Source: a virus. From it: DNA of 28,516 bases. Positions 7,243 through 14,961 of this stretch are shown here, piece after piece. Each line of letters begins with the position of its first letter. Positions within the stretch are counted from its first letter, which is position 1. The position numbers and the translations under genes were made by a program. The notes below the pieces were generated by a model. The model had not been told where the DNA came from and did not search any database. It was given only the letters and a program-made list of their open reading frames with translations. The stretch lies in the IMG/VR virus record IMGVR_UViG_3300032268_000376, positions 1-28,516 of that record; one strand, 5' to 3'.

Positions 7243-8599
7243 GGCATTTACCCGTAAAGTAATTCCTTTTATTCGTTCTGATTATTTTAGTGATGATGCT
7301 GAACGAATTGTTTTTAAAGAAGTTTTTGAGTTTACCAACAAATACAAAAACCTTCCATCACACGAAGCACTTGTAATTAATCTCACCGAAAGTAAATCGC
7401 TAACTGAACCACAAGTTAAGTCGGCGATTGAACTCCTCAATGCAATCAAAGAAACCAAAGATGAAACAGTAGAACTGGCATGGATTTCTGAGCAAACAGA
7501 AAAATTTTGCCAAGATAAAGCCATCTACAATGCCATCATGGAATCTGTCCATATTCTGGATGACAAACAATCTAAAAGAAGCAAAGGAGAAATACCAAAG
7601 TTATTGAGTGATGCTCTTGGTATTTCTTTTGATAGTAATGTCGGCCACGATTATATGCAAGACTTTGATGACCGATATGATTTCTATCATCGTGTAGAAA
7701 GCCGTGTTCGCTTTGATTTGGATATTTTCAATAAGATTACAAAAGGCGGCTTGCCTGTTAAAACTTTGAACATCGCACTTGCTGGTACTGGTGTTGGTAA
7801 ATCATTGTTTATGTGCCATATGGCCGGTAGTTGTTTATCTCAAGGCCATAATGTTTTGTATATTACCATGGAAATGGCCGAAGAAAAGATTGCAGAAAGA
7901 ATTGATGCGAACTTGCTCAATGTCGATTTTAATGAATTACATACCATGAGTAAGAATGATTATGAACGTAAGTTTGAAAGCCTAAAAGTAAAAACACATG
8001 GTAAGTTAATCATCAAAGAATATCCTACAGCTGGAGCTTCTTCGTTACATTTTCGTGCTTTGTTGAATGAACTTGCATTGAAGAAATCATTTAAACCAGA
8101 TATTATCTTTATTGATTATTTGAACATCTGTGCCTCTGCTCGAATCAAACCTGGCGGTAATGTAAACAGTTACACATATATCAAATCAATTGCTGAAGAA
8201 CTCCGTGGTCTTGCTGTAGAAAATAATCTACCAATTGTTTCTGCGACACAAACAACAAGAAGTGGTTTCACCAATTCTGATCCTGGTTTGGAAGATACAA
8301 GTGAATCATTTGGTCTGCCTGCAACTGCCGATTTTATGTTTGCTTTAATTACAAATGAAGAACTAGAAAGCCTGAATCAAATACTTGTTAAGCAATTGAA
8401 GAATCGTTATTCTGATCCAAATGCCTTCAAACGATTTGTTGTCGGTGTTGATAGGTCTAAGATGAGATTGTATGATGTAGAAGAAACTGCTCAGCAAGGC
8501 ATTACTGATTCTGGTCAAGATGAAGATCCAGGCCCAATTAATACATTTGGTAATCGTGAAGGTAAATTTAATCGTAACTTTGGCGGCTTAAAAGTATGA
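7196..8599 (+). CDS. 41: Replicative DNA helicase, DnaB family (T4 gp41-like)
   Basis: Hexameric 5'-3' helicase that unwinds the replication fork and works with the primase, 467 aa (T4 gp41 is about 475). The N-terminal helical domain starts 'L-E-Q-T-I-L-K-N-L-I-Y-N-E-A-F', the same layout as T4 gp41's N terminus; this supports the start at 7196 despite the 47-nt overlap with the preceding gene. Walker A is A-G-T-G-V-G-K-S at 196-203. 'I-T-M-E-M-A-E-E' (223-230) carries the catalytic glutamate. Walker B is I-I-F-I-D-Y-L-N with Asp307. The motif 'S-A-T-Q-T-T-R' provides the sensor glutamine, and 'K-Q-L-K-N-R-Y-S-D-P' and 'D-R-S-K-M-R-L' fit motif 4 and the arginine-finger region. It is coupled by ATGA to the DruA-like gene, where many T4-like phages place primase. 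Confidence 0.93.
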   Translation: MTRLEQTILKNLIYNEAFTRKVIPFIRSDYFSDDAERIVFKEVFEFTNKYKNLPSHEALVINLTESKSLTEPQVKSAIELLNAIKETKDETVELAWISEQTEKFCQDKAIYNAIMESVHILDDKQSKRSKGEIPKLLSDALGISFDSNVGHDYMQDFDDRYDFYHRVESRVRFDLDIFNKITKGGLPVKTLNIALAGTGVGKSLFMCHMAGSCLSQGHNVLYITMEMAEEKIAERIDANLLNVDFNELHTMSKNDYERKFESLKVKTHGKLIIKEYPTAGASSLHFRALLNELALKKSFKPDIIFIDYLNICASARIKPGGNVNSYTYIKSIAEELRGLAVENNLPIVSATQTTRSGFTNSDPGLEDTSESFGLPATADFMFALITNEELESLNQILVKQLKNRYSDPNAFKRFVVGVDRSKMRLYDVEETAQQGITDSGQDEDPGPINTFGNREGKFNRNFGGLKV

Positions 8600-9711
8600 G
8601 TTTGAATTACGATCAGGCCTTACATTGTGCTAAGGTCTTTGAAGATTACTTTGGTGATTTCAATCGCATCGATGAGTATATGCGTGAGCAAAAACTAAAC
8701 TCTCTTGCTGAGTTGCCTTTTGCTTTGCCTGGTTGTGGACCTGAAGCAGATTTATTTGATGATTTCACTATAAACCCACAAGACATGGAGTTTGAAGTTG
8801 TTGAATTGGAATCAGCAAGATGGCAGTTATATTTGGATATAATTTCATCACACAACAATCTTAGTAGTCCTGGCCGAAATATACGCCTTGCTGTAATGGA
8901 AAAGAAAACGAAAAAGTGGGTTGGTTTTATTCGTCTTGGTTCTCCAACAATTATGATGAAGCCAAGAAATGAACTTCTTGGTTGTGTAATGACAAACGAA
9001 CTAGAAACAACAAAGGCTTTCAATCGGGCTTCAGGTATGGGATTTGTTATTGTGCCAGCACAGCCTTTTGGTTTCAATTATCTTGGTGGAAAGTTACTTG
9101 CTGGCATTTGTTGTTCACATGAAGTAAGAGAGATGCTGAACAAAAAATATAATATGAATACTTGCTTGTTTGAAACTACCAGTTTGTATGGCACCACAAA
9201 AGCCGTATCACAGTATGATGGTATGAAACCTTATTTACGATTTGGCGGTGTAACTGAATCTAATTTTCTACCAATGATGCACGGCAAACCTTATGAAGAT
9301 TTGAAAAACTATGTTGAAGATATTGTAGGCGAGTTTGTTCCTGCTGATGCAAGTAGTCGTAAACTTAAAATTAGTACCACAATTATTGCTATGACCAAAT
9401 CAGCATTAAAGAATCATAAAAGTGATTATGACTTGTTTATGAACACTATTGAAAAGGCCAAAGGTTTGACTGAAAGAAAACGATACTATTATTCAAACTA
9501 TGGATTTTCCAACTTTAAAGACGTTGTTCTTGGAAAGACAGACAAACTTGTACCAGACAAAGAAAACTACGATAAACACCACCTGAAAAACATCGTAGAG
9601 TGGTGGAAAAAGAAGGCTTGTAGTAGATTTACAACACTTCAGACAGAAAATCGACTGAGAACGGAGATAGAAGTTTGGACTGGTGATAAGGAGATTGACA
9701 TTATCAGATAG
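8596..9711 (+). CDS. DruA-like (DUF4338) protein
   Basis: A 371-aa protein whose middle part follows the DUF4338/DruA pattern. 'E-S-A-R-W-Q-L-Y-L' (72-80) is followed by a charged strand ending 'W-V-G-F-I-R-L-G-S' (108-116). Next come 'F-N-R-A-S-G-M-G-F-V-I-V-P' (142-154), 'N-Y-L-G-G-K-L-L-A' (161-169), 'L-F-E-T-T-S-L-Y-G-T' (191-200) and a 'G-x-T-x-S'-like end (218-222). In DruA proteins the matching blocks are (A/S)-R-W, a G-F-x-x-x-(G/S)-S strand, R-F-x-I-L-P, N-L-x-S-x-x-L and L-x-E-T-F-V-D-x-x-x-x-x-G-T. DruA is a core part of Druantia anti-phage defence, and related proteins occur alone or near mobile elements; its biochemistry is not settled. Here it is coupled by ATGA to gp41, so expression with replication genes is likely. 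Family call moderate, function unknown. Confidence 0.6.
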   Translation: MSLNYDQALHCAKVFEDYFGDFNRIDEYMREQKLNSLAELPFALPGCGPEADLFDDFTINPQDMEFEVVELESARWQLYLDIISSHNNLSSPGRNIRLAVMEKKTKKWVGFIRLGSPTIMMKPRNELLGCVMTNELETTKAFNRASGMGFVIVPAQPFGFNYLGGKLLAGICCSHEVREMLNKKYNMNTCLFETTSLYGTTKAVSQYDGMKPYLRFGGVTESNFLPMMHGKPYEDLKNYVEDIVGEFVPADASSRKLKISTTIIAMTKSALKNHKSDYDLFMNTIEKAKGLTERKRYYYSNYGFSNFKDVVLGKTDKLVPDKENYDKHHLKNIVEWWKKKACSRFTTLQTENRLRTEIEVWTGDKEIDIIR

Positions 9712-9720
9712 TCGTGGTAG

Positions 9721-9728
9721 GATAAATA
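9721..9728 (+). promoter_or_regulatory. Possible T4-late-type promoter (GATAAATA)
   Basis: GATAAATA matches the T4 late -10 box (TATAAATA) in 7 of 8 bases. It lies in a real boundary, the only non-overlapping junction in this part of the genome. A late start point would fall about 6 nt downstream, near the ATG at 9730. It would therefore serve the next genes (including the capsid-targeted gene at 10836) better than the one at 9730. It overlaps an AGGA ribosome-binding site (9719-9722), so the match could be chance. Weaker case than 19115 or 26088. Confidence 0.4.
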
Positions 9729-9729
9729 C

Positions 9730-10836
9730 ATGAATATGAAAATTCCTACTAAAGTCAATACTGATAATTCAAGTCAATCTGGTGCTGGTGCAGAAGTAAC
9801 CGCATTAGCAGAATCTATGCAAGCATATGCTTGTGCAACTAGACAACATTATGGTAAACCTCTTGGTGATATATCTCAGGTTACAGAAAGAACAATCGCT
9901 GATGCTGATTGCGATAGAACATTAAAACAATGTATGAAAGGTCTTGATGAAAAATGGTTTCTTAGCATTATAAAAACAGCAAATAAAATTTTCGAAGAAG
10001 TGCCTGGCGCTAAGACAGGAAAAAGATTTAAATTTTATCGTGGCGGCCGATTTGTAGATTCTATTTACAATCAATGGAGAAAATTTAAAAAAGATAGTGG
10101 CATTACTGGTGATGATAAATGGAATCCTGCTGATATTTGGATGGCCAAAAAAGATTTTAGATTGAAAGAAGAATGGCCAACACTTAGAGATTATAACCGT
10201 TACATTTATGATGAGTTTGCAAAAACTAATTTGATTGGTATTTCTTTAAAAAAGTTAGATCCTAAAGCAACTGAAGCACATTCTAAAATTTTTAATAACG
10301 GTAAACCACTCATAGCACAGTTTAGAGGAATAAAACTCGGCGCAAATATGTTTGATTCAAAAGACATTTATATACAATATAAATCAGAAGGCGTTGATGG
10401 CGAAATTCAGTTTCGTAATTTTTCTAGTAGACCACAACCATCTTCTTGGCAAGGAGAAATTAAAGGTAAAAGTGCCGCCGGCGGAAAAATTGGTGGAGGA
10501 ATTATAATGTCTGGTGCTATAGAATCTGGAGTTCCTAGGACCAAATTGACACAACCAAATCAAGCACCAATTGAAAACCCAAAAGATTCTGATTTTAAAG
10601 AATTTGCTACAATGTTCAAATACTTGTCAAAATCTAAAGATAGTTTAGATAGTTTAATAATGCAGGCAAAAGCTGGTCATAGAAAAGATAAAACTTGGTG
10701 GATGTCCAAATATCTTGGAATTAGTTTAGTATATGCGGTATTGCAATCTAAAAAAGAAGATGATTTTTGTAAATACATTTTTGAATATGCTTCATCTGCT
10801 ACAAAAAACAGTAGTATTTTTATAAAGTATAGCTAA
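9730..10836 (+). CDS. Conserved phage protein, possible PD-(D/E)XK-type nuclease
   Basis: A 368-aa soluble protein. I do not recognise a firm family. A block of interest is 'D-K-W-N-P-A-D-I-W-M-A-K-K' (129-141), followed about 30 residues later by 'L-I-G-I-S-L-K-K-L' (168-176). In restriction-endonuclease-fold nucleases an Asp in '(P/W)-x-D-(I/L)' and an '(E/S/Q)-x-K' on the next strand form the metal site; Asp135 and Ser172-Leu-Lys174 would fit that order and spacing. The N terminus also has 'Y-G-K-P-L-G-D-I-S-Q', and the C-terminal third contains a Gly-rich stretch around 'A-A-G-G-K-I-G-G-G'. AGGA at 9719-9722 gives a good ribosome-binding site 7 nt upstream. The stop overlaps the next start (TAATG). 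Gene call firm, nuclease idea tentative. Confidence 0.6.
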   Translation: MNMKIPTKVNTDNSSQSGAGAEVTALAESMQAYACATRQHYGKPLGDISQVTERTIADADCDRTLKQCMKGLDEKWFLSIIKTANKIFEEVPGAKTGKRFKFYRGGRFVDSIYNQWRKFKKDSGITGDDKWNPADIWMAKKDFRLKEEWPTLRDYNRYIYDEFAKTNLIGISLKKLDPKATEAHSKIFNNGKPLIAQFRGIKLGANMFDSKDIYIQYKSEGVDGEIQFRNFSSRPQPSSWQGEIKGKSAAGGKIGGGIIMSGAIESGVPRTKLTQPNQAPIENPKDSDFKEFATMFKYLSKSKDSLDSLIMQAKAGHRKDKTWWMSKYLGISLVYAVLQSKKEDDFCKYIFEYASSATKNSSIFIKYS

Positions 10837-12062
10837 TGAATTTCACAGAATACTTAACAGAAGGTAAAGAAGGTAAGAATGTTCACCTCGAGCATATTGA
10901 GGATGAAGTTCTAAACTTTGGTGTGTCCGGTGCCAGGTCTGCCATTAACTTTCTACAATCACTTCGCAATATGTTGGCAGGTAATGCCGAATCAAAAGTA
11001 AATGTTACGACCAAATGGGATGGCGCACCTGCTATTTTTGCTGGTGTTAATCCTGAGAATGGTAAATTTTTTGTTGGCACCAAAGGCGTATTCAATGTCA
11101 ATCCAAAATTAAACTATACAGATGAAGATATTGACAATAATCATCCAACAGAAGGCCTCAATCAAAAACTCAAAGTAGCCTTGCGTTATCTGCCAAAACT
11201 TGGCATCAAAGGTGTCTTGCAAGGTGATATGATGTTTACAAAAGGTGATATTAAGAAGCAAGTTATTGGTGGTGAATCATACATAACATTTCAACCAAAT
11301 ACGATTGTTTATGCGGTGCCTTCTGATATAAAATTGGCTCGTTCAATGCTAGATGCACAAATTGGTGTGGTGTTTCATACATCATACACAGGTAAAAAGA
11401 TGCAAGATATGAAGGCTTCTTTTAATGTTGACCTTGGAGGTCTTACGAACACCAAAGATGTTTGGTTCCGTGATGCTTCATTTGTAGACACTTCTGGTTC
11501 TGCTACATTCACAGACGAAGAAACAAAACAACTTACCACAATTCTTTCTTTAGCAGGTCGCACATTTCAAAATATCAACTCTATGGTATTAAATCGCATT
11601 TCTTCAAATGAAGTAATTAAAACTTATATTAAAACCTTCAACAATGCTAAAGTGCGTGAAGGTAAAAAGATTAGTAATACAAATCAGCACACATTAGAAT
11701 TGATTCGCTGGGTCGAGGCGAAGCTAAATAAAGATATTGCTGATGTAAAGAAAGAAGAAACAAAGAGAAAACGAATTGCTGCCAAAACAGAACTCATGCG
11801 ATTCTTTCGCCAAAACGCAGCACAATTACGATCCATCTTTGATTTACAAAATTTATTAGTAGATGCAAAACTAATGATTGTTCGCAAGTTAGAAACAGTC
11901 AAATCAATTGGCACATTTGTAAAAACAGATGATGGTTTTAGAATTACTGCACCAGAAGGTTTTGTTGCGGTAGATAGATTAAAAGGTAATGCAGTTAAAT
12001 TGGTTGACCGTTTAGAATTTAGTCAAGCAAACTTTAATGCAGCAAAGAATTGGGACAAATAA
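10836..12062 (+). CDS. Ligase-fold nucleotidyltransferase (DUF6267-like) with capsid-targeting-like N terminus
   Basis: A 408-aa protein with the motif order of ATP-dependent DNA/RNA ligases. Motif I is K60-W-D-G63 within 'T-T-K-W-D-G-A-P-A', where Lys would accept AMP. A 'G-V-F-N'-containing strand follows (79-88). 'G-V-L-Q-G-D-M-M-F' (126-134) is motif III-like, with Asp131 in place of the usual Glu. 'A-P-E-G-F-V-A' (372-378) is motif IV and 'K-G-N-A-V-K-L-V-D-R' (383-392) motif V. A helical, Lys/Arg-rich insertion of about 130 residues separates the two halves. Such folds catalyse nucleic-acid ligation or capping; the substrate here is unknown. The N terminus M-N-F-T-E-Y-L-T-E resembles the T4 internal-protein capsid-targeting sequence and ends in an L-x-E protease site. 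It is coupled by TAATG on both sides. I believe the DUF6267 name fits, less surely than the fold. Confidence 0.68.
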   Translation: MNFTEYLTEGKEGKNVHLEHIEDEVLNFGVSGARSAINFLQSLRNMLAGNAESKVNVTTKWDGAPAIFAGVNPENGKFFVGTKGVFNVNPKLNYTDEDIDNNHPTEGLNQKLKVALRYLPKLGIKGVLQGDMMFTKGDIKKQVIGGESYITFQPNTIVYAVPSDIKLARSMLDAQIGVVFHTSYTGKKMQDMKASFNVDLGGLTNTKDVWFRDASFVDTSGSATFTDEETKQLTTILSLAGRTFQNINSMVLNRISSNEVIKTYIKTFNNAKVREGKKISNTNQHTLELIRWVEAKLNKDIADVKKEETKRKRIAAKTELMRFFRQNAAQLRSIFDLQNLLVDAKLMIVRKLETVKSIGTFVKTDDGFRITAPEGFVAVDRLKGNAVKLVDRLEFSQANFNAAKNWDK

Positions 12063-12334
12063 TGACTTACAATATCAACGACATTCTCAAAGAATATGGT
12101 GAAGATGATTTTGGCTTTACTGCGGTTGATGAGGCCGAATATGAAGCAGTCATCGCTGAAAAAGATGAAACAGTAGAAGAATACAAAGCAAGGCTAGATC
12201 AAGTAGAAAAAATTATTATGCCTTTTCTAACTAATCTATATAAGTCTGCTAGTCAACCATACATTCATTGGCCAAATCGTGGACCAATCATTGAAAAACA
12301 AATGCAAAAAATATTAAAGTTGACGAGGGGCTAA
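12062..12334 (+). CDS. Small conserved phage protein, unknown function
   Basis: A 90-aa acidic protein. An N-terminal segment 'D-D-F-G-F-T-A-V-D-E-A-E-Y-E' leads into a predicted coiled coil (25-50), then the conserved-looking 'V-E-K-I-I-M-P-F-L-T-N-L' and 'I-H-W-P-N-R-G-P-I-I-E-K-Q', ending 'K-I-L-K-L-T-R-G'. The pattern W-P-N-R followed by a basic helix ending in T-R-G recurs in T4-like phages without an assigned role. I chose the ATG at 12062, which overlaps the previous stop (TAATG), over the one at 12050. It is coupled by TAATG to the next gene. Confidence 0.75.
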   Translation: MTYNINDILKEYGEDDFGFTAVDEAEYEAVIAEKDETVEEYKARLDQVEKIIMPFLTNLYKSASQPYIHWPNRGPIIEKQMQKILKLTRG

Positions 12335-12669
12335 TGTTTAAAAGCAAGGTAGATGAAGCCGCTTATGTTGGCAATATTGGTGCGATGGAAATGTTTAAGT
12401 TTCATCAAAAGGCCAACGAAGAACAAAAGAAAAAGCTTCAACAACATCTAAAGAATAAAGATACACGAGGCGCTTGGAAACATATTCAATCTGTTACCAA
12501 TGTAAAACTCCATAAAAGTGTAAGTGAAGAAAAAAAATCACCAAATCCAGACATATTGCCTGTTGCTGGTGCAGGTCAATGGGGAACAGATACATTACGG
12601 CGAAATTATCAGAACGGAACTCCAGGCCAAGAAATTAAACGATTTAAGGATTATAGCAAGCATAAGTAA
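12334..12669 (+). CDS. Small conserved phage protein, unknown function
   Basis: A 111-aa basic protein. The N-terminal half is helical: 'Y-V-G-N-I-G-A-M-E-M-F-K-F-H-Q-K-A' followed by 'E-Q-K-K-K-L-Q-Q-H-L-K-N-K'. It then has 'A-W-K-H-I-Q-S-V-T-N-V-K-L'. The C-terminal part, 'A-G-A-G-Q-W-G-T-D-T-L' and 'T-P-G-Q', looks like a flexible conserved tail found on several phage proteins. No catalytic motif. It closes the block before the sugar island; 21 nt separate it from the first glycosyltransferase gene, one of the longer gaps in the window. Possible virion or cargo component, by neighbourhood only. Confidence 0.7.
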   Translation: MFKSKVDEAAYVGNIGAMEMFKFHQKANEEQKKKLQQHLKNKDTRGAWKHIQSVTNVKLHKSVSEEKKSPNPDILPVAGAGQWGTDTLRRNYQNGTPGQEIKRFKDYSKHK

Positions 12670-12690
12670 TTAATACACAATGGGGTTGTT

Positions 12691-13530
12691 ATGAAAGATT
12701 TGATAATTGGTGGTGCCAGTAACTATGACTGGAATGTTTTAAAGTATTGGGTTAACTCAATCAATAAATCAGGATTTGAAGGCGATAAAGTCCTGATCCT
12801 AATGAATTGCGACAAAGATACGGTAAAAAAAGTTTCTGATGCCGGTTTTAAAGTCGTAGGTTTCCAACAAGATTCCCAAGGTAATCTAACTTATCCACAA
12901 ACAGGTCGAGCACCGCATGTGGAAAGATTTCTGCACATCTATAATTTACTTTCACAGAACGAATATCGGTATGTTGTTACTACCGATGTGAAAGATGTTG
13001 TCTTTCAACAAAATCCAATTGATTACATGGAAAAAGCTTTAACAGACGATAAAAATCTAATGTTTGCTTCTGAAAGCATGTATTACAAAGATGAACCATG
13101 GGGCAACGAAAATCTGCTTCAAACTTTTGGTGAATTCATTTACAGTAAATTTAAAGACAATGAAATTTATAATGTGGGTGTTCTTGCTGGTCGTGGTCAT
13201 GCTGTTCGTGATTTGATTTGTAATATCTTTGTTTCTACACAAGGCAAACCAATTCCTATTTGTGACCAATCCACATTTAACTTTATGATTTCAATGTCGC
13301 CATATAAAGAAACCTCGGTGTATTTGCGGTCAGAAGATGCTTGGGCTGCACAACTTGGTACAACAGGAGACCCAACAAAGATTGAACAATTCAGACCATT
13401 TTTAATTGAAGCCGAGCCAAAAATAAATGATGATATTGTTACAACATCTACCGGGATACCCTTTACAATTGTTCATCAATATGATAGAATTCCTAATTGG
13501 AAAAAAATATTAGAGGCAAAATATGGCTAA
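12691..13530 (+). CDS. Glycosyltransferase-like protein (GT-A fold, DxxD motif)
   Basis: A 279-aa protein with a Rossmann-like N terminus ('K-D-L-I-I-G-G-A-S-N-Y') and a sugar-nucleotide/metal motif 'Y-V-V-T-T-D-V-K-D-V-V-F-Q' around Asp99 and Asp102. 'V-V-x-T-D-V-x-D-V-x-F-Q' is the signature of a family of eukaryotic-type and phage glycosyltransferase-like proteins. Later 'N-V-G-V-L-A-G' (about 161-167) and 'C-D-Q-S-T-F-N-F' (190-197) fit acceptor-site elements. It has its own ribosome-binding site (GGGGT, 12682-12686) and opens the eight-gene island. Its 3' end overlaps the next gene by 8 nt. Likely role: transferring a sugar or cyclitol made by the island onto a phage or host polymer. Donor and acceptor unknown. 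Confidence 0.72.
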   Translation: MKDLIIGGASNYDWNVLKYWVNSINKSGFEGDKVLILMNCDKDTVKKVSDAGFKVVGFQQDSQGNLTYPQTGRAPHVERFLHIYNLLSQNEYRYVVTTDVKDVVFQQNPIDYMEKALTDDKNLMFASESMYYKDEPWGNENLLQTFGEFIYSKFKDNEIYNVGVLAGRGHAVRDLICNIFVSTQGKPIPICDQSTFNFMISMSPYKETSVYLRSEDAWAAQLGTTGDPTKIEQFRPFLIEAEPKINDDIVTTSTGIPFTIVHQYDRIPNWKKILEAKYG

Positions 13531-14233
13531 AATTGCATTATGTATTACAGGTCAACCTCGTTGTGTAGAAAAAGGATATGAATACCATAAACAAAACATC
13601 ATTAACAATAATGATGTAACTGTTTTTATACACACATGGGAATCACCAGAAACAAAAAAAGCTTTTGAACTTTATAAGCCTGAAGCGATGATGGTTGAAG
13701 AACCGATTAATCCAGACTTATCAAAATATACAAGAGTTCCTCCACCGCAACCTAATTGGAAAGTAAAAAATCCAGCATTATCAACATATGCACAGTTATA
13801 TGCTATTAAAAAATGTAATGAATTAAAAACCATTTATGAAGAAGAAAACTCTATTACTTTCGATTGGGTCATACGTTCTCGTTTTGATTTTGCTATCAAT
13901 GCTACAATACCTTTTACTGAATTGGACAATAGTAAACTTTATATTCCAAATTGTCGCATGACACCACAAAGAGATTTTGGTAACGATCAATTTGCTTTTT
14001 CATCGTCAGAAAATATGAACAAATATGCAAAGGCTTTTGATTTTATTGATTATCACTATGATCGTGGTACGCAAATGATGTGTGAAGATTTGATGAGTGA
14101 AAATTGGAAACATTTTAATATGGTTGGAGAAAACTTGGTTTATTGTAATATTGAACATCCATTTCCACCAGGCCCTTACAATGGCACATGGCATTCTTTA
14201 TTGCGTGAGGATTTTGAACAATGGGCTCGTTAA
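13523..14233 (+). CDS. Second glycosyltransferase-like protein (GQPR family)
   Basis: A 236-aa protein beginning 'I-A-L-C-I-T-G-Q-P-R', the N-terminal signature of a group of phage and bacterial glycosyltransferase-like proteins. It continues with 'V-F-I-H-T-W' (34-39) and 'D-W-V-I-R-S-R-F-D-F' (114-123), where R-x-R-x-D is the conserved nucleotide-sugar site of that group. 'G-N-D-Q-F-A-F-S-S' then matches the substrate-side loop. The end is rich in Pro and aromatic residues. It overlaps the first glycosyltransferase by 8 nt and the nucleotidylyltransferase by 13 nt, so the three are one translational unit. With two transferases side by side, more than one residue or acceptor may be involved. 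Confidence 0.65.
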   Translation: MAKIALCITGQPRCVEKGYEYHKQNIINNNDVTVFIHTWESPETKKAFELYKPEAMMVEEPINPDLSKYTRVPPPQPNWKVKNPALSTYAQLYAIKKCNELKTIYEEENSITFDWVIRSRFDFAINATIPFTELDNSKLYIPNCRMTPQRDFGNDQFAFSSSENMNKYAKAFDFIDYHYDRGTQMMCEDLMSENWKHFNMVGENLVYCNIEHPFPPGPYNGTWHSLLREDFEQWAR

Positions 14234-14961
14234 TTATTTGCATGGCTGGTCTAAACACCAGATTTCATGATGTTGGTTTTGATATGCCAAAATATTTGTT
14301 ACCTTGGCGTGGCAGCTGCATCATTCATTCAATTATTAATGAATTTCAAACAAGACATAAATTCACAAACATTATATTATTAGCAAACAAAAGAGATTTA
14401 TATTTTAGAAAAAGTTTAGTTGACGCAATTAAACATATTGGTTTAGACGAAACTAATATTCACTATATCGGAGATACAAACGGTCAGGCACATACTGCAT
14501 ACATTGGTTCTACTATCGCAAAAAGTAATGAACCAATTTTTGTTCACAATGCAGACACACATTTAACATTTAGAAATTTTAATCACATCATAGAAATGTT
14601 AAAAACAGCCGATGCTTTTGTTGATGTGTTTATTGCAAATAATCCTAAGTATTCTTATGTAAAGAAAGAAGGAGATAGGGTCATAGAAATTGTAGAAAAG
14701 AATCCTATTTCTCCTTTTGCAAGTTCTGGTTTGTATTGTTTTAAGACGGCTGAAATGTATCAAGAATACTTCAACAAATTACAAAAAGATTTTACCAAAT
14801 CAGAAATGTATATCGCTGATGTTTTAGCACTCATGTTGAATGATAGAAAACTTATTGTAACAAATGAATTGAACAACCGAGAAGAAACTATTGTTCTTGG
14901 TTCACCACAAGAATATGGATTAGAAATAGCAAAATGGTCGATAGTAGGCAGACAAAACTAA
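14221..14961 (+). CDS. Sugar-1-phosphate nucleotidylyltransferase
   Basis: A 246-aa nucleotidyltransferase of the RmlA/GlmU-like NTP_transferase fold. The signature loop is 'C-M-A-G-L-N-T-R-F' (7-15), in which Gly-Thr-Arg has become N-T-R, followed by the conserved lysine in 'D-M-P-K-Y-L-L-P' (Lys24). The uridine/purine loop is 'G-D-T-N-G-Q-A-H-T-A' (84-93), and the metal-binding strand is 'F-V-H-N-A-D-T' (Asp112). 'S-S-G-L-Y-C-F-K' near residues 168-175 is the typical sugar-side strand. The reaction class is NTP + sugar (or cyclitol) 1-phosphate to NDP-sugar + PPi. Next to a kinase and a sugar-phosphate cyclase it could make the activated donor, as ValB does for valienol-1-phosphate; that substrate is inference. 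Start at 14221 keeps the first beta strand intact. Confidence 0.85.
   Translation: MGSLIICMAGLNTRFHDVGFDMPKYLLPWRGSCIIHSIINEFQTRHKFTNIILLANKRDLYFRKSLVDAIKHIGLDETNIHYIGDTNGQAHTAYIGSTIAKSNEPIFVHNADTHLTFRNFNHIIEMLKTADAFVDVFIANNPKYSYVKKEGDRVIEIVEKNPISPFASSGLYCFKTAEMYQEYFNKLQKDFTKSEMYIADVLALMLNDRKLIVTNELNNREETIVLGSPQEYGLEIAKWSIVGRQN

Noticed and set aside
8646-9077. 143-aa ORF on the - strand
   Set aside because: Lies entirely within the DruA-like gene, no ribosome-binding site, low-complexity composition mirrors the sense codons; all supported genes are on the + strand.
8596-9711. gp61 primase, expected after gp41 in T4-like phages
   Set aside because: No zinc-finger cysteines and no TOPRIM motif; blocks match DUF4338/DruA instead.
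12670-12690. Promoter or terminator before the sugar island
   Set aside because: Only a ribosome-binding-site-like GGGGT is visible in 21 nt; no hairpin with T-run and no late box.
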